From Neorhizobium lilium (GTDB lineage: Bacteria > Pseudomonadota > Alphaproteobacteria > Rhizobiales > Rhizobiaceae): a stretch of DNA of 64,000 nucleotides. The position numbers and the translations under genes are program-made. The DNA is taken from assembly GCF_004053875.1 (NCBI RefSeq), contig NZ_SBIP01000001.1, forward strand, positions 1-64,000, written 5' to 3'. A model generated the notes under the pieces. It saw only the letters and a list, made by a program, of their open reading frames with translations, made no database searches and was not told the DNA's origin. Shown here piece after piece: positions 26,769 to 36,692 of the stretch (its first letter is position 1; every line of letters begins with the position of its first letter).

Positions 26769-28622
26769 ATGGATGACACAGAGGAACGGCGGCGCGACTT
26801 GGATTTGCAGGCTAAGGCCCGCAGGGCTTGGGCAGGCTTTCTGGTTATTATGGTCGTGGTCTTTGCCGCGGCACTCTATGCCGTGACTGTTTATGGCGGC
26901 AGATCGGCGTTGCTTTCGCTTGAAGTGGAAGGCCGCACCGCCGCAAGCTTGAAGGTGGCTCTGCTGCGCGCAGTATTGGAGCGCCCGCGAGCTCTCCCCT
27001 TTCTCCTTTCAGAAGATCGGGACGTTCAGGAGGCTTTGCAGCCGGGTGCTGAAAGCAAGCAGGCAGCGCTCAATGCGAAACTGGAGCGCATCATTGCAGG
27101 CACCAACGCCTCGGTGATCTACGTGGTTGCAAAGAATGGGATTACGGTCTCGGCCAGCAACTGGAGGGAGCCCACCAGCTTCGTTGGCAATGACTACGCC
27201 TTCCGCAAATATTTTTCAGGTGCCATAGCCCGCGGCACGGCTGAAGATTTTGCGATGGGAACCGTCAGCAAACGGCCAGGGCTTTACATCTCCCACCGGA
27301 TCGGTCCGCCGGAGGCGCCGCTGGGAGTCGTGGTCGCCAAAATGGAATTCGACCAGCTCGAACAGGATTGGCGGGAAACGGCGCGCCCCTCTTTCATATT
27401 CGACGAAAACAACGTGGTGCTGATAACCACCATCCCGTCTTGGCGCTTCATGACAACGGTCCCGCTCAAGGCGGCGAACCTGATCGGTATTCGCGACAGC
27501 CTGCAATTCGGTGACGCACCGTTGTTACCGCTGCCCTTCCATCTGGTCGAAGACCTAGCTCCAGATGCCTCGATCGTTCGTGCCGTTGTGCCTGGCGCAG
27601 GAGAAGCCCTCTATCTCAGAATCAGGCTGCCCGTGGCGCCGATGAAATGGAATTTCGAGTATCTTCAGCCGATGGAGGCGCCGGTGGCAGCGGCCAGGCG
27701 GGAAGCACAACTCGCCGCCACACTCGTTCTCGCGGCCGTTTTCCTTGTAGCGGCATTATGGATGCGTCGGCGACAGGTAGCCTTGATGACCATTGCTGTC
27801 GAACAACGGGCGCGTGAGGACCTGGAACTACGGGTTGCGGAGCGCACACAGGATCTAAGCCTTACGCGCGACCGGCTTCAGGCCGAGATCGCAGATCACC
27901 ACGCAACCGAAGCAAGGCTGCAAGGCGTGCAGCAGGATCTGGTGCAGGCAAACCGCCTTGCCATTCTCGGCCAGGTGGCAGCGGGCGTCGCCCACGAGAT
28001 CAACCAGCCTGTTGCGACCATCCGTGCCTATGCCGATAATTCCAAGGTCTTTCTTCAGAGGCAGCAGATGCAGCCAGCCATGGACAATCTCGATCTGATC
28101 GCTCGTCTGACAGAACGCATTGGCGCGATCACGGAGGACTTGAAGGCCTTGGCTCGCCGAGGCCGTTCGGCGCCTGAGCCGGTCGATCTCAGCGAGGCCA
28201 TCGAAGGCGCGATCCTATTGCTGCGAAGCCGCTTCACCGGCAGGCTCGACGGATTAACCGTCAGGCCTATGCCGAATGGCTCCACTGTCATGGCCAACCG
28301 GCTTCGGCTGGAGCAGGTGTTCATCAACTTACTGCAGAATGCCTTCGAGGCTGTTGAGGGCAGCGGCACCGGCCAGGTCAGCGTCTCGGCCGAAATTCGG
28401 GATCAGGAGGTCGCGGTCGCGGTCGCAGACAATGGGCCTGGCATCGCGCCTGAGATTCTAAAGTCCATGTTTGCGCCTTTTAACTCCTCCAAGGAGAAGG
28501 GCTTGGGCCTCGGCCTGGTGATCTCCAAGGACATAGTCGCCGACTATGGCGGTCGTATCACCGTTGAAACAGGACCGGAGGGGAGCTGCTTCACGGTTTA
28601 TCTCAAGAGGGCAAGCGAGTGA
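26769..28622 (+). CDS. dctB: DctB, C4-dicarboxylate sensor histidine kinase
   Basis: A membrane sensor kinase of 617 residues. Two helices (about 22-44 and 315-335) bracket a periplasmic double-PDC domain that senses C4-dicarboxylates. The cytoplasmic part has a coiled linker, the phospho-acceptor His in [20 protein letters not shown], and ATP-binding motifs [15 protein letters not shown] and [10 protein letters not shown] prefer the ATG at 26769: in-frame codons back to 26640 run through the DctD sites, and the resulting length matches known DctB. It overlaps dctD as GTGA and is divergent from dctA. Confidence 0.96.
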   Translation: MDDTEERRRDLDLQAKARRAWAGFLVIMVVVFAAALYAVTVYGGRSALLSLEVEGRTAASLKVALLRAVLERPRALPFLLSEDRDVQEALQPGAESKQAALNAKLERIIAGTNASVIYVVAKNGITVSASNWREPTSFVGNDYAFRKYFSGAIARGTAEDFAMGTVSKRPGLYISHRIGPPEAPLGVVVAKMEFDQLEQDWRETARPSFIFDENNVVLITTIPSWRFMTTVPLKAANLIGIRDSLQFGDAPLLPLPFHLVEDLAPDASIVRAVVPGAGEALYLRIRLPVAPMKWNFEYLQPMEAPVAAARREAQLAATLVLAAVFLVAALWMRRRQVALMTIAVEQRAREDLELRVAERTQDLSLTRDRLQAEIADHHATEARLQGVQQDLVQANRLAILGQVAAGVAHEINQPVATIRAYADNSKVFLQRQQMQPAMDNLDLIARLTERIGAITEDLKALARRGRSAPEPVDLSEAIEGAILLLRSRFTGRLDGLTVRPMPNGSTVMANRLRLEQVFINLLQNAFEAVEGSGTGQVSVSAEIRDQEVAVAVADNGPGIAPEILKSMFAPFNSSKEKGLGLGLVISKDIVADYGGRITVETGPEGSCFTVYLKRASE

Positions 28623-29974
28623 GCGAGGCGATTACGGTTCTCCTGATCGACGATGACAAGGATCTGCTGCGGGCCACCGGACAGACGCTTGAGCTTGCCG
28701 GGTTTCACGTTGCCTTGTCCACCTCGGCGGAAACAGCCCTTTCGGGGCTCAATGCAGATTTCAAAGGCGTGGTCGTCTCCGACATCCGCATGCCGGGCCT
28801 GGACGGGCTAGAGATGTTTCACCGCATCCGCAGCATCGATCCGGAGCTTCCAGTCATTCTCATGACCGGCCACGGAGACATCTCCATGGCCGTCAAGGCG
28901 ATCCAGGATGGTGCTTACGATTTCCTGGCCAAGCCCTTTGCGGCTGAACGGCTGGTGCAATGCGTGCGCCGCGCGGCAGAAAAACGGGCTCTTGTGCTTG
29001 AGAACCGCGGCCTGCGCAAAGCCGCCCAGCAGGCCGAGGACGGATTGCCGCTGATCGGCCAGACGCCAGTGATGCAACGCTTGCGCGACATGCTGCGGCA
29101 GATCGCCGATACGGATGTCGATGTGCTTGTCACCGGAGAAACGGGGACGGGCAAGGAAGTGGTTGCAAGCCTCCTGCACCAGTGGAGCAGGCGGTCGAGA
29201 GGTCATTTTGTTGCCCTCAATTGCGGAGCCCTGCCCGAACAGGTGATCGAGAGCGAATTGTTTGGACATGAGCCCGGGGCCTTTACCGGAGCGCAGAAGA
29301 AACGCATCGGGCGGATCGAGCACGCAAGCGGCGGCACGCTTTTTCTGGACGAGATCGAAAGCATGCCGCCGTCGAGCCAGATCCAGATGCTGCGCGTGCT
29401 GGAGATGCGGGAAGTGACGCCACTCGGCACGAATGAGATACGCCCGGTCGATCTACGCGTCGTCGCGGCTTCCAAGGTCGATCTGGGTGATCCCGGTCAG
29501 CGTAAAGGGTTCCGAGACGACCTCTACTACCGCCTCAATGTCGTGACCCTGTCGATCCCGCCTCTGCGGGAGCGGCGGGACGACGTGCCGTTGCTATTCA
29601 ACTATTTCGCGGAGCGAGCCTCGCGGCGATTTGGCCGGAGCGTCCCTCCCCTTTCCTCCGCGGTCGCACGCTATCTTCGAGATCATGACTGGCCGGGCAA
29701 TGTTCGCGAATTGGCGCACCTGGCCGAGCGGTTCGTGCTAGGTGTCTGGCAACTCAGCCAAGCTCTCCCGTCAGTCTTGGTTGGCAGCCAACAGGATCTG
29801 ACACTGCCCGAGCGCCTAGAGCGCTATGAGGCGGAGATCATCCGCGAGACGTTGAAATCCTGCCGCGGCAATGTGCAGGAGACGATCGCAACGCTTGGGA
29901 TTCCACGCAAGACATTCTACGACAAGATGCAGCGCCATGGCATTGTCAGAAGCGACTTCGCGATAGGCGACTGA
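28619..29974 (+). CDS. dctD: DctD, sigma-54-dependent response regulator
   Basis: An NtrC-family activator of 451 residues that drives dctA when phosphorylated by DctB. The receiver (residues 5-120) has Asp55 in VVSDIRMPG. The AAA+ domain has Walker A GETGTGKE, the sigma-54 contact loop GAFTGA, Walker [12 protein letters not shown] and the arginine-finger region. A C-terminal Fis-type helix-turn-helix ends the protein ([20 protein letters not shown]). The start is GTG at 28619, overlapping the dctB stop, so the two proteins are translationally coupled. Confidence 0.97.
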   Translation: MSEAITVLLIDDDKDLLRATGQTLELAGFHVALSTSAETALSGLNADFKGVVVSDIRMPGLDGLEMFHRIRSIDPELPVILMTGHGDISMAVKAIQDGAYDFLAKPFAAERLVQCVRRAAEKRALVLENRGLRKAAQQAEDGLPLIGQTPVMQRLRDMLRQIADTDVDVLVTGETGTGKEVVASLLHQWSRRSRGHFVALNCGALPEQVIESELFGHEPGAFTGAQKKRIGRIEHASGGTLFLDEIESMPPSSQIQMLRVLEMREVTPLGTNEIRPVDLRVVAASKVDLGDPGQRKGFRDDLYYRLNVVTLSIPPLRERRDDVPLLFNYFAERASRRFGRSVPPLSSAVARYLRDHDWPGNVRELAHLAERFVLGVWQLSQALPSVLVGSQQDLTLPERLERYEAEIIRETLKSCRGNVQETIATLGIPRKTFYDKMQRHGIVRSDFAIGD

Positions 29975-29980
29975 TACCGG

Positions 29981-30748
29981 TCAGCCGGCGCGCAGACGCC
30001 TGACATAGACCAGAGCGCCCAGCGACATCGCAGCCAATGCGAACCAGGTCAGAGCATAGACAAGGTGGCTGTTGCGGAAGGTGACGACCGTCAATCCACC
30101 GACCGGGAATCCGCCCGGATTGGGCGTGGCGTCGGCGTCGATGAAATAAGGCGCGGTATTTGCGATGCCTTTTGCTGCAGCAATGGCGGCCACGTCCCGC
30201 GAAAACCAGCGGTCCTGTGCCGGATTGTTGGCGCGCAGGAAGCCGCCACCGGGTTCGGTTATCCGCAGCAGGCCGCGGAGGGTTACACTGCCGCTCGTAT
30301 TGCCATCGCTTCGCGATACCGGATCGCGCTTTTCCGGCGGCACAAACCCCCGATTGATGAGGACGGCTGCTCCTCCGTCAAGTTGCAGCGGCGTCAGCAC
30401 CCAAAAGCCTGGCCCGCGCTCCGTCACCGCCTGTACAAGCGTTTCACGGCTATGATCGAAGACGCCATTCACGATGACGTGGCGGTACTCGAAGTCCTGC
30501 GCTTCCGCATCCGACCAATTCGTTGGCGAGGGAGGTGCCACCGGAGCGGCCGCTACCCTTGCCTCTACCCTTGCAATCAGGTCCAGCTTCCAAAACAGGC
30601 GCTGGACCTGCCAACTGCCGAGCCCCGTAAAGACAAGAGTTAACAAAACCAGGAAGGCGCGGAGCAGGACGCTCGACCTGCCGGAAGAGGCAGAGGGTAC
30701 AGCTTGCGCCGCACCCTCTTTGTCCTCTTGTTCGGAATTCGGGCGCAT
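29981..30748 (-). CDS. SURF1-family oxidase assembly protein
   Basis: A SURF1/Shy1 protein of 255 residues, an assembly factor for haem-copper oxidases (haem insertion into subunit I). Two membrane helices near the ends (about 27-48 and 230-248) bracket a periplasmic domain with family segments TGLGSWQVQRLFWKLDLI, GPGFWVLTPL and VLINRGFVP, and the ending NSHLVYALTWFALA. The ATG at 30748 has GAGG five bases ahead; a TTG at 30751 is a poorer choice. It follows cyoD by seven bases and is probably the last gene of the cyo operon. Confidence 0.92.
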   Translation of the reverse strand: MRPNSEQEDKEGAAQAVPSASSGRSSVLLRAFLVLLTLVFTGLGSWQVQRLFWKLDLIARVEARVAAAPVAPPSPTNWSDAEAQDFEYRHVIVNGVFDHSRETLVQAVTERGPGFWVLTPLQLDGGAAVLINRGFVPPEKRDPVSRSDGNTSGSVTLRGLLRITEPGGGFLRANNPAQDRWFSRDVAAIAAAKGIANTAPYFIDADATPNPGGFPVGGLTVVTFRNSHLVYALTWFALAAMSLGALVYVRRLRAG

Positions 30749-30755
30749 CAACGCC

Positions 30756-31166
30756 TCACGGCATGTTCTTCATCATCTCGGGAGACATGGGCATCATGTT
30801 CGTATTGAGGTGGTGCATGACCCAGAGCGAGCCCGAGAGCGCGATGAAGACGATGACGATGGTGAAGATGAGCGCCATGATCGTCCATCCGCCTTCGCTG
30901 CGCGTGTTCATGTGAAGGAAGTAGACCATGTGCACCACGATCTGTATCGCGCCCAGGAACATGATCAGCGACACGGTCATGATCTTGCTCTCGAACACAT
31001 CGCCCATCACCAGCCAGAACGGAATGGCGGTGAGGATGACGGACAGCACGAAGCCGGTCATATAACTTTTGAACGTGCCGTGGCCGGCTTCATGTCCATG
31101 ACTATGGCCATGATGTGCCTGGTGCGCATCTTCATGCACGGGAGCTACAGGGGTTTGAGTGGTCAT
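30756..31166 (-). CDS. cyoD: CyoD, subunit IV of cytochrome bo3 ubiquinol oxidase
   Basis: The small subunit of the bo3 quinol oxidase, 136 residues, three membrane helices, with the family segment [20 protein letters not shown]. It is longer than E. coli CyoD at both ends: the N-terminus is His-rich (residues 14-29, nine His including [12 protein letters not shown]) and the C-terminus is Met-rich ([14 protein letters not shown]). The ATG at 31166 overlaps the cyoC stop as ATGA; an in-frame reading to 31247 lies in cyoC. CyoD assists assembly of the CuB centre in subunit I, so metal-binding ends would make sense, but this is inference. Confidence 0.93.
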   Translation of the reverse strand: MTTQTPVAPVHEDAHQAHHGHSHGHEAGHGTFKSYMTGFVLSVILTAIPFWLVMGDVFESKIMTVSLIMFLGAIQIVVHMVYFLHMNTRSEGGWTIMALIFTIVIVFIALSGSLWVMHHLNTNMMPMSPEMMKNMP

Positions 31167-31783
31167 CCGACGAGTCCAATCAGGTAGACAAAGGAAAAGA
31201 CGCCGATCCAGACCACGTCCAAGAAGTGCCAGAACATGGAAAGGCACATCAGGCGGCGGCGGTTTGCTTCGACGAGGCCATACATGGACACCTGAACCAT
31301 CAGCGTGATGAGCCAGATTATGCCGAAGGTGACGTGCAGCCCGTGCGTGCCGACCAGCGTGAAGAAGGCCGACAGGAAAGCACTGCGCGTCGGGCCGGCA
31401 CCTTCGTGGATGAGGTTGATGAACTCGTAAAGTTCAAGCCCGATGAAGATCGCTCCGAAAACGCCCGTAATGCCGAGCCAGAACAGCGTCTCGGCCTTTG
31501 CATTGCGCTCCATCTGCAGCATGGCGAAGCCATAGGTGATGGAAGAGAGCAGCAGCATCGCCGTGTTGACGGCAACCAGCGGAAGTTCGAACAGATCCGC
31601 CGGCGAAGGCCCGGCCGCGTAATTGCGGCCGACCACGGCATAGGTGGCAAACAGTATCGCGAAAATCAGGCAGTCGCTCATAAGGTAGAGCCAGAAGCCG
31701 AGATTCGTGCTGCTCTCGATGTGGTGATCTTCCTCGAGGAAGAACTGCGGCTGTTCCGATGTGTCGAATGTGGGCTGGCTCAT
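31163..31783 (-). CDS. cyoC: CyoC, subunit III of cytochrome bo3 ubiquinol oxidase
   Basis: Subunit III of the bo3 oxidase, 206 residues and five membrane helices, with family segments [34 protein letters not shown] and [23 protein letters not shown] prefer the ATG at 31783, which has AGGTG six bases ahead. A GTG two codons earlier overlaps the cyoB stop and is also possible. Third gene of cyoABCD. Confidence 0.96.
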   Translation of the reverse strand: MSQPTFDTSEQPQFFLEEDHHIESSTNLGFWLYLMSDCLIFAILFATYAVVGRNYAAGPSPADLFELPLVAVNTAMLLLSSITYGFAMLQMERNAKAETLFWLGITGVFGAIFIGLELYEFINLIHEGAGPTRSAFLSAFFTLVGTHGLHVTFGIIWLITLMVQVSMYGLVEANRRRLMCLSMFWHFLDVVWIGVFSFVYLIGLVG

Positions 31784-31785
31784 GA

Positions 31786-33789
31786 TCACACCTGCTTTGC
31801 GAGCAGTTCAGTGCGACGCTCTTCCTCGGCCGAAACATCGGCAGCGGGGATGTAGAAATCGCGCTTGTAGTTGAAGGTATGACCGATGGCGACCGCCAGA
31901 ATGGCCACGAAGGAAACCGCCACCATCCACCAGATGTACCAGATCAGGCCGAAGGCAAGGGCAATGCTGAGGCCGGACAGGATCGCGCCGGTGCCGGTGT
32001 TCTTGGGCATATGGATCGGCTTGAAGCCTTGCAGCGGACGCGAATATCCACGGTTTTTCATGTCGTACCAACTGTCGTGATCGTGAACCACCGGTGTGAA
32101 GGCGAAGTTGTAGTCCGGCGGCGGCGAGGACGTGGACCATTCGAGCGTGCGGCCGTTCCACGGATCGCCCGTCGCATCGCGCAATTCCTCGCGGCGGATG
32201 AAGCTGACGACGAGCTGGATGATGAAACAGGCGATGCCGCAAGCGATAAGCACCGCGCCGATGGCGGCAATCACGAACCAGATCTGCAGCGACGGATCTT
32301 CTATATGCTGCAGGCGGCGCGTTACGCCCATCAGGCCAAGCACATAGAGCGGCATGAAGGCGACATAGAAGCCGATCAGCCAGAACCAGAAGGACAGCTT
32401 GCCCCAGAAGGCATCGAGTTTGAAGCCGAAGGCCTTCGGGAACCAGTAGTTGACGCCCGCCAGAAGCCCGAACAGCACGCCGCCGATGATGACGTTGTGG
32501 AAGTGGGCGATCAGGAAGAGCGAGTTGTGGAGCACGAAGTCAGCTGGTGGCACCGCCAGCATGACGCCCGTCATGCCGCCGATCACGAAGGTGACCATGA
32601 AGCCGACGGTCCACAGCATCGGCACGTCGTAGGTTATACGGCCGCGATACATGGTGAAGAGCCAGTTGAACATCTTAGCCCCTGTCGGGATGGAGATGAT
32701 CATCGTGGTGATGCCGAAGAAGGCATTTACCGAAGCGCCTGAACCCATGGTAAAGAAGTGGTGCAGCCAGACCAGGTAGGACAAGATCATGATCACGCAG
32801 GTTGCGTAAACCATGGAGGCATAGCCGAACAGGCGCTTGCCGGAGAAGGTGGCGACCACTTCCGAAAAGATGCCGAAGGCGGGCAGAACCAGAATGTAGA
32901 CTTCCGGGTGACCCCAGATCCAGATGAGGTTGACATACATCATCGGGTTGCCGCCAAGGTCGTTGGTAAAGAAGTTCGTACCGACATAACGGTCGAGCGT
33001 CAGCAACGCCAAGGTGGCCGTCAGGATCGGGAAGGTGGCCACAATCAGGATGTTGGTGCAGAGCGAGGTCCAGGTGAAGATCGGCATCTTCATGAAGGTC
33101 ATGCCCGGGGCGCGCATCTTCACGATGGTCGCGATCAGGTTGATGCCAGACAGGGTCGTACCCACGCCCGCGACCTGTAGGCCCCATAGATAGTAATCGA
33201 CACCGACGCCCGGCGTATAGGCAGCACCGGAGAGCGGCGGATAGGCGAGCCAACCAGTTCGTGCGAATTCACCGATGAACAGCGAGAGCATGATGATGAT
33301 CGCGCCTGCCGTTGTCATCCAGAACGAGAAGTTGTTGAGGAAGGGGAAGGACACGTCGCGGGCGCCGATCTGCAACGGAACCACGAAATTCATGAAACCG
33401 GTGACGAACGGCATCGCCACGAAGAAGATCATGATCACGCCATGCGCGGTGAAGATCTGATCGTAGTGATGCGGCGGCAGAAAACCTTCATTGTCGCCGA
33501 AAGCAATTGCCTGTTGGGCGCGCATCAGCAGCGCATCAGAGAATCCGCGCAACAGCATTATGATGGCAAGGATGATGTACATGATGCCGATCTTCTTGTG
33601 ATCGACACTCGTGATCCAGTCGCGCCAGAGCGGACCCCAGAACTTGAAATAGGTGATGGCGCCCAGAAGGGCCAGACCACCTATCGCAACGCCGATGAAC
33701 GTTATGATGAGAATCGGCTCGTGATAGGGGATGGCCTCAAGGGTCAACCGGCCGAAGATGAACTTCAGAAGGTCAGGATTGGAAAACAT
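31786..33789 (-). CDS. cyoB: CyoB, catalytic subunit I of cytochrome bo3 ubiquinol oxidase
   Basis: The catalytic subunit of the low-affinity, proton-pumping bo3 quinol oxidase, 667 residues with about 15 membrane helices. It has the haem-copper signature regions [31 protein letters not shown] (CuB His and the His-Tyr region), HHFFTMG and [15 protein letters not shown] (haem ligands). The D- and K-channel residues appear in place. It lies 44 bases after cyoA. Together with cbb3 in the same window it gives the cell an oxidase for high oxygen. Confidence 0.98.
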   Translation of the reverse strand: MFSNPDLLKFIFGRLTLEAIPYHEPILIITFIGVAIGGLALLGAITYFKFWGPLWRDWITSVDHKKIGIMYIILAIIMLLRGFSDALLMRAQQAIAFGDNEGFLPPHHYDQIFTAHGVIMIFFVAMPFVTGFMNFVVPLQIGARDVSFPFLNNFSFWMTTAGAIIIMLSLFIGEFARTGWLAYPPLSGAAYTPGVGVDYYLWGLQVAGVGTTLSGINLIATIVKMRAPGMTFMKMPIFTWTSLCTNILIVATFPILTATLALLTLDRYVGTNFFTNDLGGNPMMYVNLIWIWGHPEVYILVLPAFGIFSEVVATFSGKRLFGYASMVYATCVIMILSYLVWLHHFFTMGSGASVNAFFGITTMIISIPTGAKMFNWLFTMYRGRITYDVPMLWTVGFMVTFVIGGMTGVMLAVPPADFVLHNSLFLIAHFHNVIIGGVLFGLLAGVNYWFPKAFGFKLDAFWGKLSFWFWLIGFYVAFMPLYVLGLMGVTRRLQHIEDPSLQIWFVIAAIGAVLIACGIACFIIQLVVSFIRREELRDATGDPWNGRTLEWSTSSPPPDYNFAFTPVVHDHDSWYDMKNRGYSRPLQGFKPIHMPKNTGTGAILSGLSIALAFGLIWYIWWMVAVSFVAILAVAIGHTFNYKRDFYIPAADVSAEEERRTELLAKQV

Positions 33790-33833
33790 GGGATAACCCG
33801 ATCATCAGTTTACCGCGACGCAAAGCGCCAAGT

Positions 33834-35024
33834 TCAGTTGTTATTGTTCAATTGAGTCGGCGCAGGGTTGCTGCTGCCACTGTCCGGAGCCGGCGCAGAC
33901 GGCTCGCCATGCTGCATTCCCGGCATGTTGTTCATGTCATGCTGCATCGGCTGCCCGCCATTGTCGTTGACCGTCTTATTGGGCTCCTCCGGGCTGCGGG
34001 AAGGCTCTCCAGACGCTGGGAAGGTCGGCGAATTGGTCATCTCGCCCTTCTCCACCCGCCTGTTGTCGTATTCCAGCTTTTCGCGGTTTTCCAAGCTTTC
34101 CTTGCCGGCGCCGCCCATCCTGTCGATGTGCATCATCTCGTCCGTGCACATCTTGCCCGGCTGGGCGCAGAGGTTGAGGATCGACTTGTAGAGATCTTTG
34201 TCGGCGCTGGCATAGTACCGGACGGGTTCCTTCTCGCTCGGCTTCTCAAGCCGCAGATAGGCATCCCGGTTGAGCGCCGTACCTTGCGTCTTCACACGGG
34301 CGACCCAGTCGTCGAAGCCCTGCTGTGTCATCCCGTGAAACTTGAAATACATATTTGAGAAGCCGAGACCGCTGTAATTGGCCGAGAAGCCCTTGTACTC
34401 GCCTTCCTTGTTGATGACGGCATGCAGCTTGGTCTCCATGCCGGGCATTGCATAGATCTGGCCCGCCAGAGCGGGAATGTAGAACGAGTTCATGACGGAG
34501 GTGGCAGTGAGCTTGAAGTTGATCGGCACATCCACCGGCGCTGCAAGCTCATTCACCGTCGCAATCCCCAGATCTGGGTAAAAGAACAGCCACTTCCAGT
34601 CGAGCGCCACCACTTCCACCGTCAGAGGCTTCGCGTCGGCAGGAACGGGACGATCCGCGTCCAGCCGGTCGAGCGGACGGTATGGGTCCAGCTTATGGGT
34701 GCTGATCCAGGTCACCGCGCCCAGCGCAATGATGATCGCGAGCGGCGCAGACCAGATGACCACTTCAAGCCGCGTCGAATGGTGCCATTCGGGATCATAG
34801 GTCGCAGCCGTATTGGTGCGGCGATAATGCCAGGCGAAATAGAAAATGAGAAAGAGCACGGGTATGATGATCAGCAGCATCAAAACGGTCGAGACCACGA
34901 TGAGATCTCGCTGCTGGGCGGCGATATCCCCCGAAGGGGACATGACCACGAAATCGCAGCCGGCCAGCAATGGCAGCAGCGCGACGATGAAAACCTGGAA
35001 AAGACGCTTCAACATAAGTGACAT
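33834..35024 (-). CDS. cyoA: CyoA, subunit II of cytochrome bo3 ubiquinol oxidase (extended C-terminus)
   Basis: Subunit II of the bo3 oxidase, 396 residues. A lipoprotein signal (LLPLLAGC, lipid Cys about residue 23) is followed by two membrane helices and a periplasmic cupredoxin domain without the CuA Cys pair, as expected for quinol oxidases. The C-terminus is about 80 residues longer than in E. coli and carries a Met/His-rich stretch (QHDMNNMPGMQH) within a Pro-, Ser- and Asn-rich tail. The ATG at 35024 has AGGT about eight bases ahead. First gene of the cyo operon, whose promoter must lie in the 294-base gap before it. Confidence 0.96.
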   Translation of the reverse strand: MSLMLKRLFQVFIVALLPLLAGCDFVVMSPSGDIAAQQRDLIVVSTVLMLLIIIPVLFLIFYFAWHYRRTNTAATYDPEWHHSTRLEVVIWSAPLAIIIALGAVTWISTHKLDPYRPLDRLDADRPVPADAKPLTVEVVALDWKWLFFYPDLGIATVNELAAPVDVPINFKLTATSVMNSFYIPALAGQIYAMPGMETKLHAVINKEGEYKGFSANYSGLGFSNMYFKFHGMTQQGFDDWVARVKTQGTALNRDAYLRLEKPSEKEPVRYYASADKDLYKSILNLCAQPGKMCTDEMMHIDRMGGAGKESLENREKLEYDNRRVEKGEMTNSPTFPASGEPSRSPEEPNKTVNDNGGQPMQHDMNNMPGMQHGEPSAPAPDSGSSNPAPTQLNNNN

Positions 35025-35318
35025 CAGCTTGGACCTGCGATTTGTTAAATCCGCCTAAAGGAGCGGCGCCTCATTCTCCATGAGGTGTTTCGTCGCACTG
35101 CAGCATCCGCTACCGCGTTGCAGCGCGCTCGTCCAGCCGCATACCGGTTGAATACGCGCATGACCGTAATCTAGAGACGTAGCCTCCAATGAACAGAGGT
35201 ATTTTCGGCGAAACGACAACAAGCGCCTCCCGTTAATATTTTTAGATGCAAATCTTGATTGACAGCGGCCCCGGCCGACATTCTCATGGTAATGCGTATG
35301 TGCAGAAGGAAGTCGATC
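35025..35318. other. Divergent intergenic region, cyoA and MFS gene
   Basis: A 294-base gap holding two divergent promoters. A short inverted repeat (CCTCAT and ATGAGG, 35069-35085) lies near cyoA, and TTGACA occurs at 35259-35264 on the MFS side without a convincing -10 element. I found no anaerobox here, so cyo does not look like a FixK target. Confidence 0.4.
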
Positions 35319-36662
35319 ATGAGCGAGGCCACAAATCTATCTTCAGCGTCAATGGAAAGAGACGCGCGGCAGATCCATGACGACAAGCCGATCTCGCCTG
35401 GCAGCATCGTGATCGGTGTCATTATCGGGCGAATGGGCGAATTCTTCGACTTCTTCGTCTACGGCATCGCGTCCGTCCTGGTTTTTCCAAGGCTTGTGTT
35501 TTCGTTCGTGCCTGATCCGGTTACGGCGACGCTCTATTCGTTTGCAGTCTTCTCGCTGGCATTCCTGGCGCGCCCGGTGGGGTCACTGGTTTTCATGTGG
35601 GTTGACCGCAACTACGGGCGCGGCACGAAGCTGACAATTGCGCTCTTCCTTCTGGGCGGGTCGACCGCTTCGATCGCCTTCCTGCCGGGATACGAGACGA
35701 TCGGCATGTGGTCTCCTGCCCTGCTTGCCTTATTCCGGCTAGGTCAGGGCTTTGCGCTCGGCGGCGCATGGGACGGCTTGGCTTCGCTCCTCGCGCTCAA
35801 CGCGCCGGAAAACAGGCGCGGGTTCTACGCAATGGTTCCGCAACTCGGCGCTCCGTTTGGCTTTGCGCTGGCCAGCCTTCTGTTCGGTTATTTCGCCGTC
35901 AATTTGTCCGACGCAGACTTCCTCAGCTGGGGATGGCGCTATCCGTTCTTTGTCGCGTTTGCGATCAACGTCGTGGCCCTCTTCGCGCGCCTGCGAATCG
36001 TCGCATCGCGAGAGTTCGGCGAAGCTCTTGAGAACCATGAACTGGAGCCTACCCCAGTTCTGGAGATGCTTCGCGTCCACGGGATCGACGTTGTCCTGGG
36101 AGCGTTCGCGCCGCTGGCGAGCTTTGCCATGTTCCACCTCGTCACCATTTTCCCGTTGAGCTGGGTGACGCTGTTCGGCGGCCAGACGGCCGGCAGCTTC
36201 CTCTTCGTGCAGGTGCTGGGTGCGATCGTCGGCCTTGGAACCGTGATTCTCTCTGGCCTGCTGGCCGACAGGCTCGGGCGCCGCCGTCAGTTGCTGATCG
36301 GCGCGATCATCATCGCGATCTTCAGTTTCTCGGCACCTTTCCTGCTAAACGCCGGCCGCCTGGGTCAGGATGCCTTCATCATCATCGGCTTTGCCATCCT
36401 TGGCCTCTCTTTTGGCCAGGCATCTGGTTCGGTATCGTCGCGCTTCGGCCAGAAATATCGCTATACCGGCTCGGCACTGACATCCGATTTGTCCTGGCTG
36501 GTCGGCGCTGGCTTTGCGCCGCTGGTAGCGCTTGGGCTTGCAAGCCAACTCGGCATCATCTTCATCGGCGGCTATCTGATCTCGGGCGCCATCTGCACGA
36601 TCCTGGCCCTGCTTCTGACCCGCGTCATCACCAACAACATGGAGCCCCAGGGGCGTAGCTGA
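35319..36662 (+). CDS. MFS transporter, metabolite:H+ symporter (ProP/ShiA-like) family
   Basis: A major facilitator transporter of 447 residues, 12 membrane helices, of the metabolite:proton symporter group (proline/betaine, shikimate, citrate, alpha-ketoglutarate). Motifs include IGRMGEFFDFFVYGIASVLVFP in helix 1, FLARPVGSLVFMWVDRNYGR at the loop after helix 2, and SGLLADRLGRRRQL in the second half. The ATG at 35319 has AAGGA eight bases ahead. It stands alone; the substrate cannot be named from sequence. Confidence 0.9.
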   Translation: MSEATNLSSASMERDARQIHDDKPISPGSIVIGVIIGRMGEFFDFFVYGIASVLVFPRLVFSFVPDPVTATLYSFAVFSLAFLARPVGSLVFMWVDRNYGRGTKLTIALFLLGGSTASIAFLPGYETIGMWSPALLALFRLGQGFALGGAWDGLASLLALNAPENRRGFYAMVPQLGAPFGFALASLLFGYFAVNLSDADFLSWGWRYPFFVAFAINVVALFARLRIVASREFGEALENHELEPTPVLEMLRVHGIDVVLGAFAPLASFAMFHLVTIFPLSWVTLFGGQTAGSFLFVQVLGAIVGLGTVILSGLLADRLGRRRQLLIGAIIIAIFSFSAPFLLNAGRLGQDAFIIIGFAILGLSFGQASGSVSSRFGQKYRYTGSALTSDLSWLVGAGFAPLVALGLASQLGIIFIGGYLISGAICTILALLLTRVITNNMEPQGRS

Positions 36663-36692
36663 TCGCAGCTGGCGTGAGAATGAGCCGGGCGC

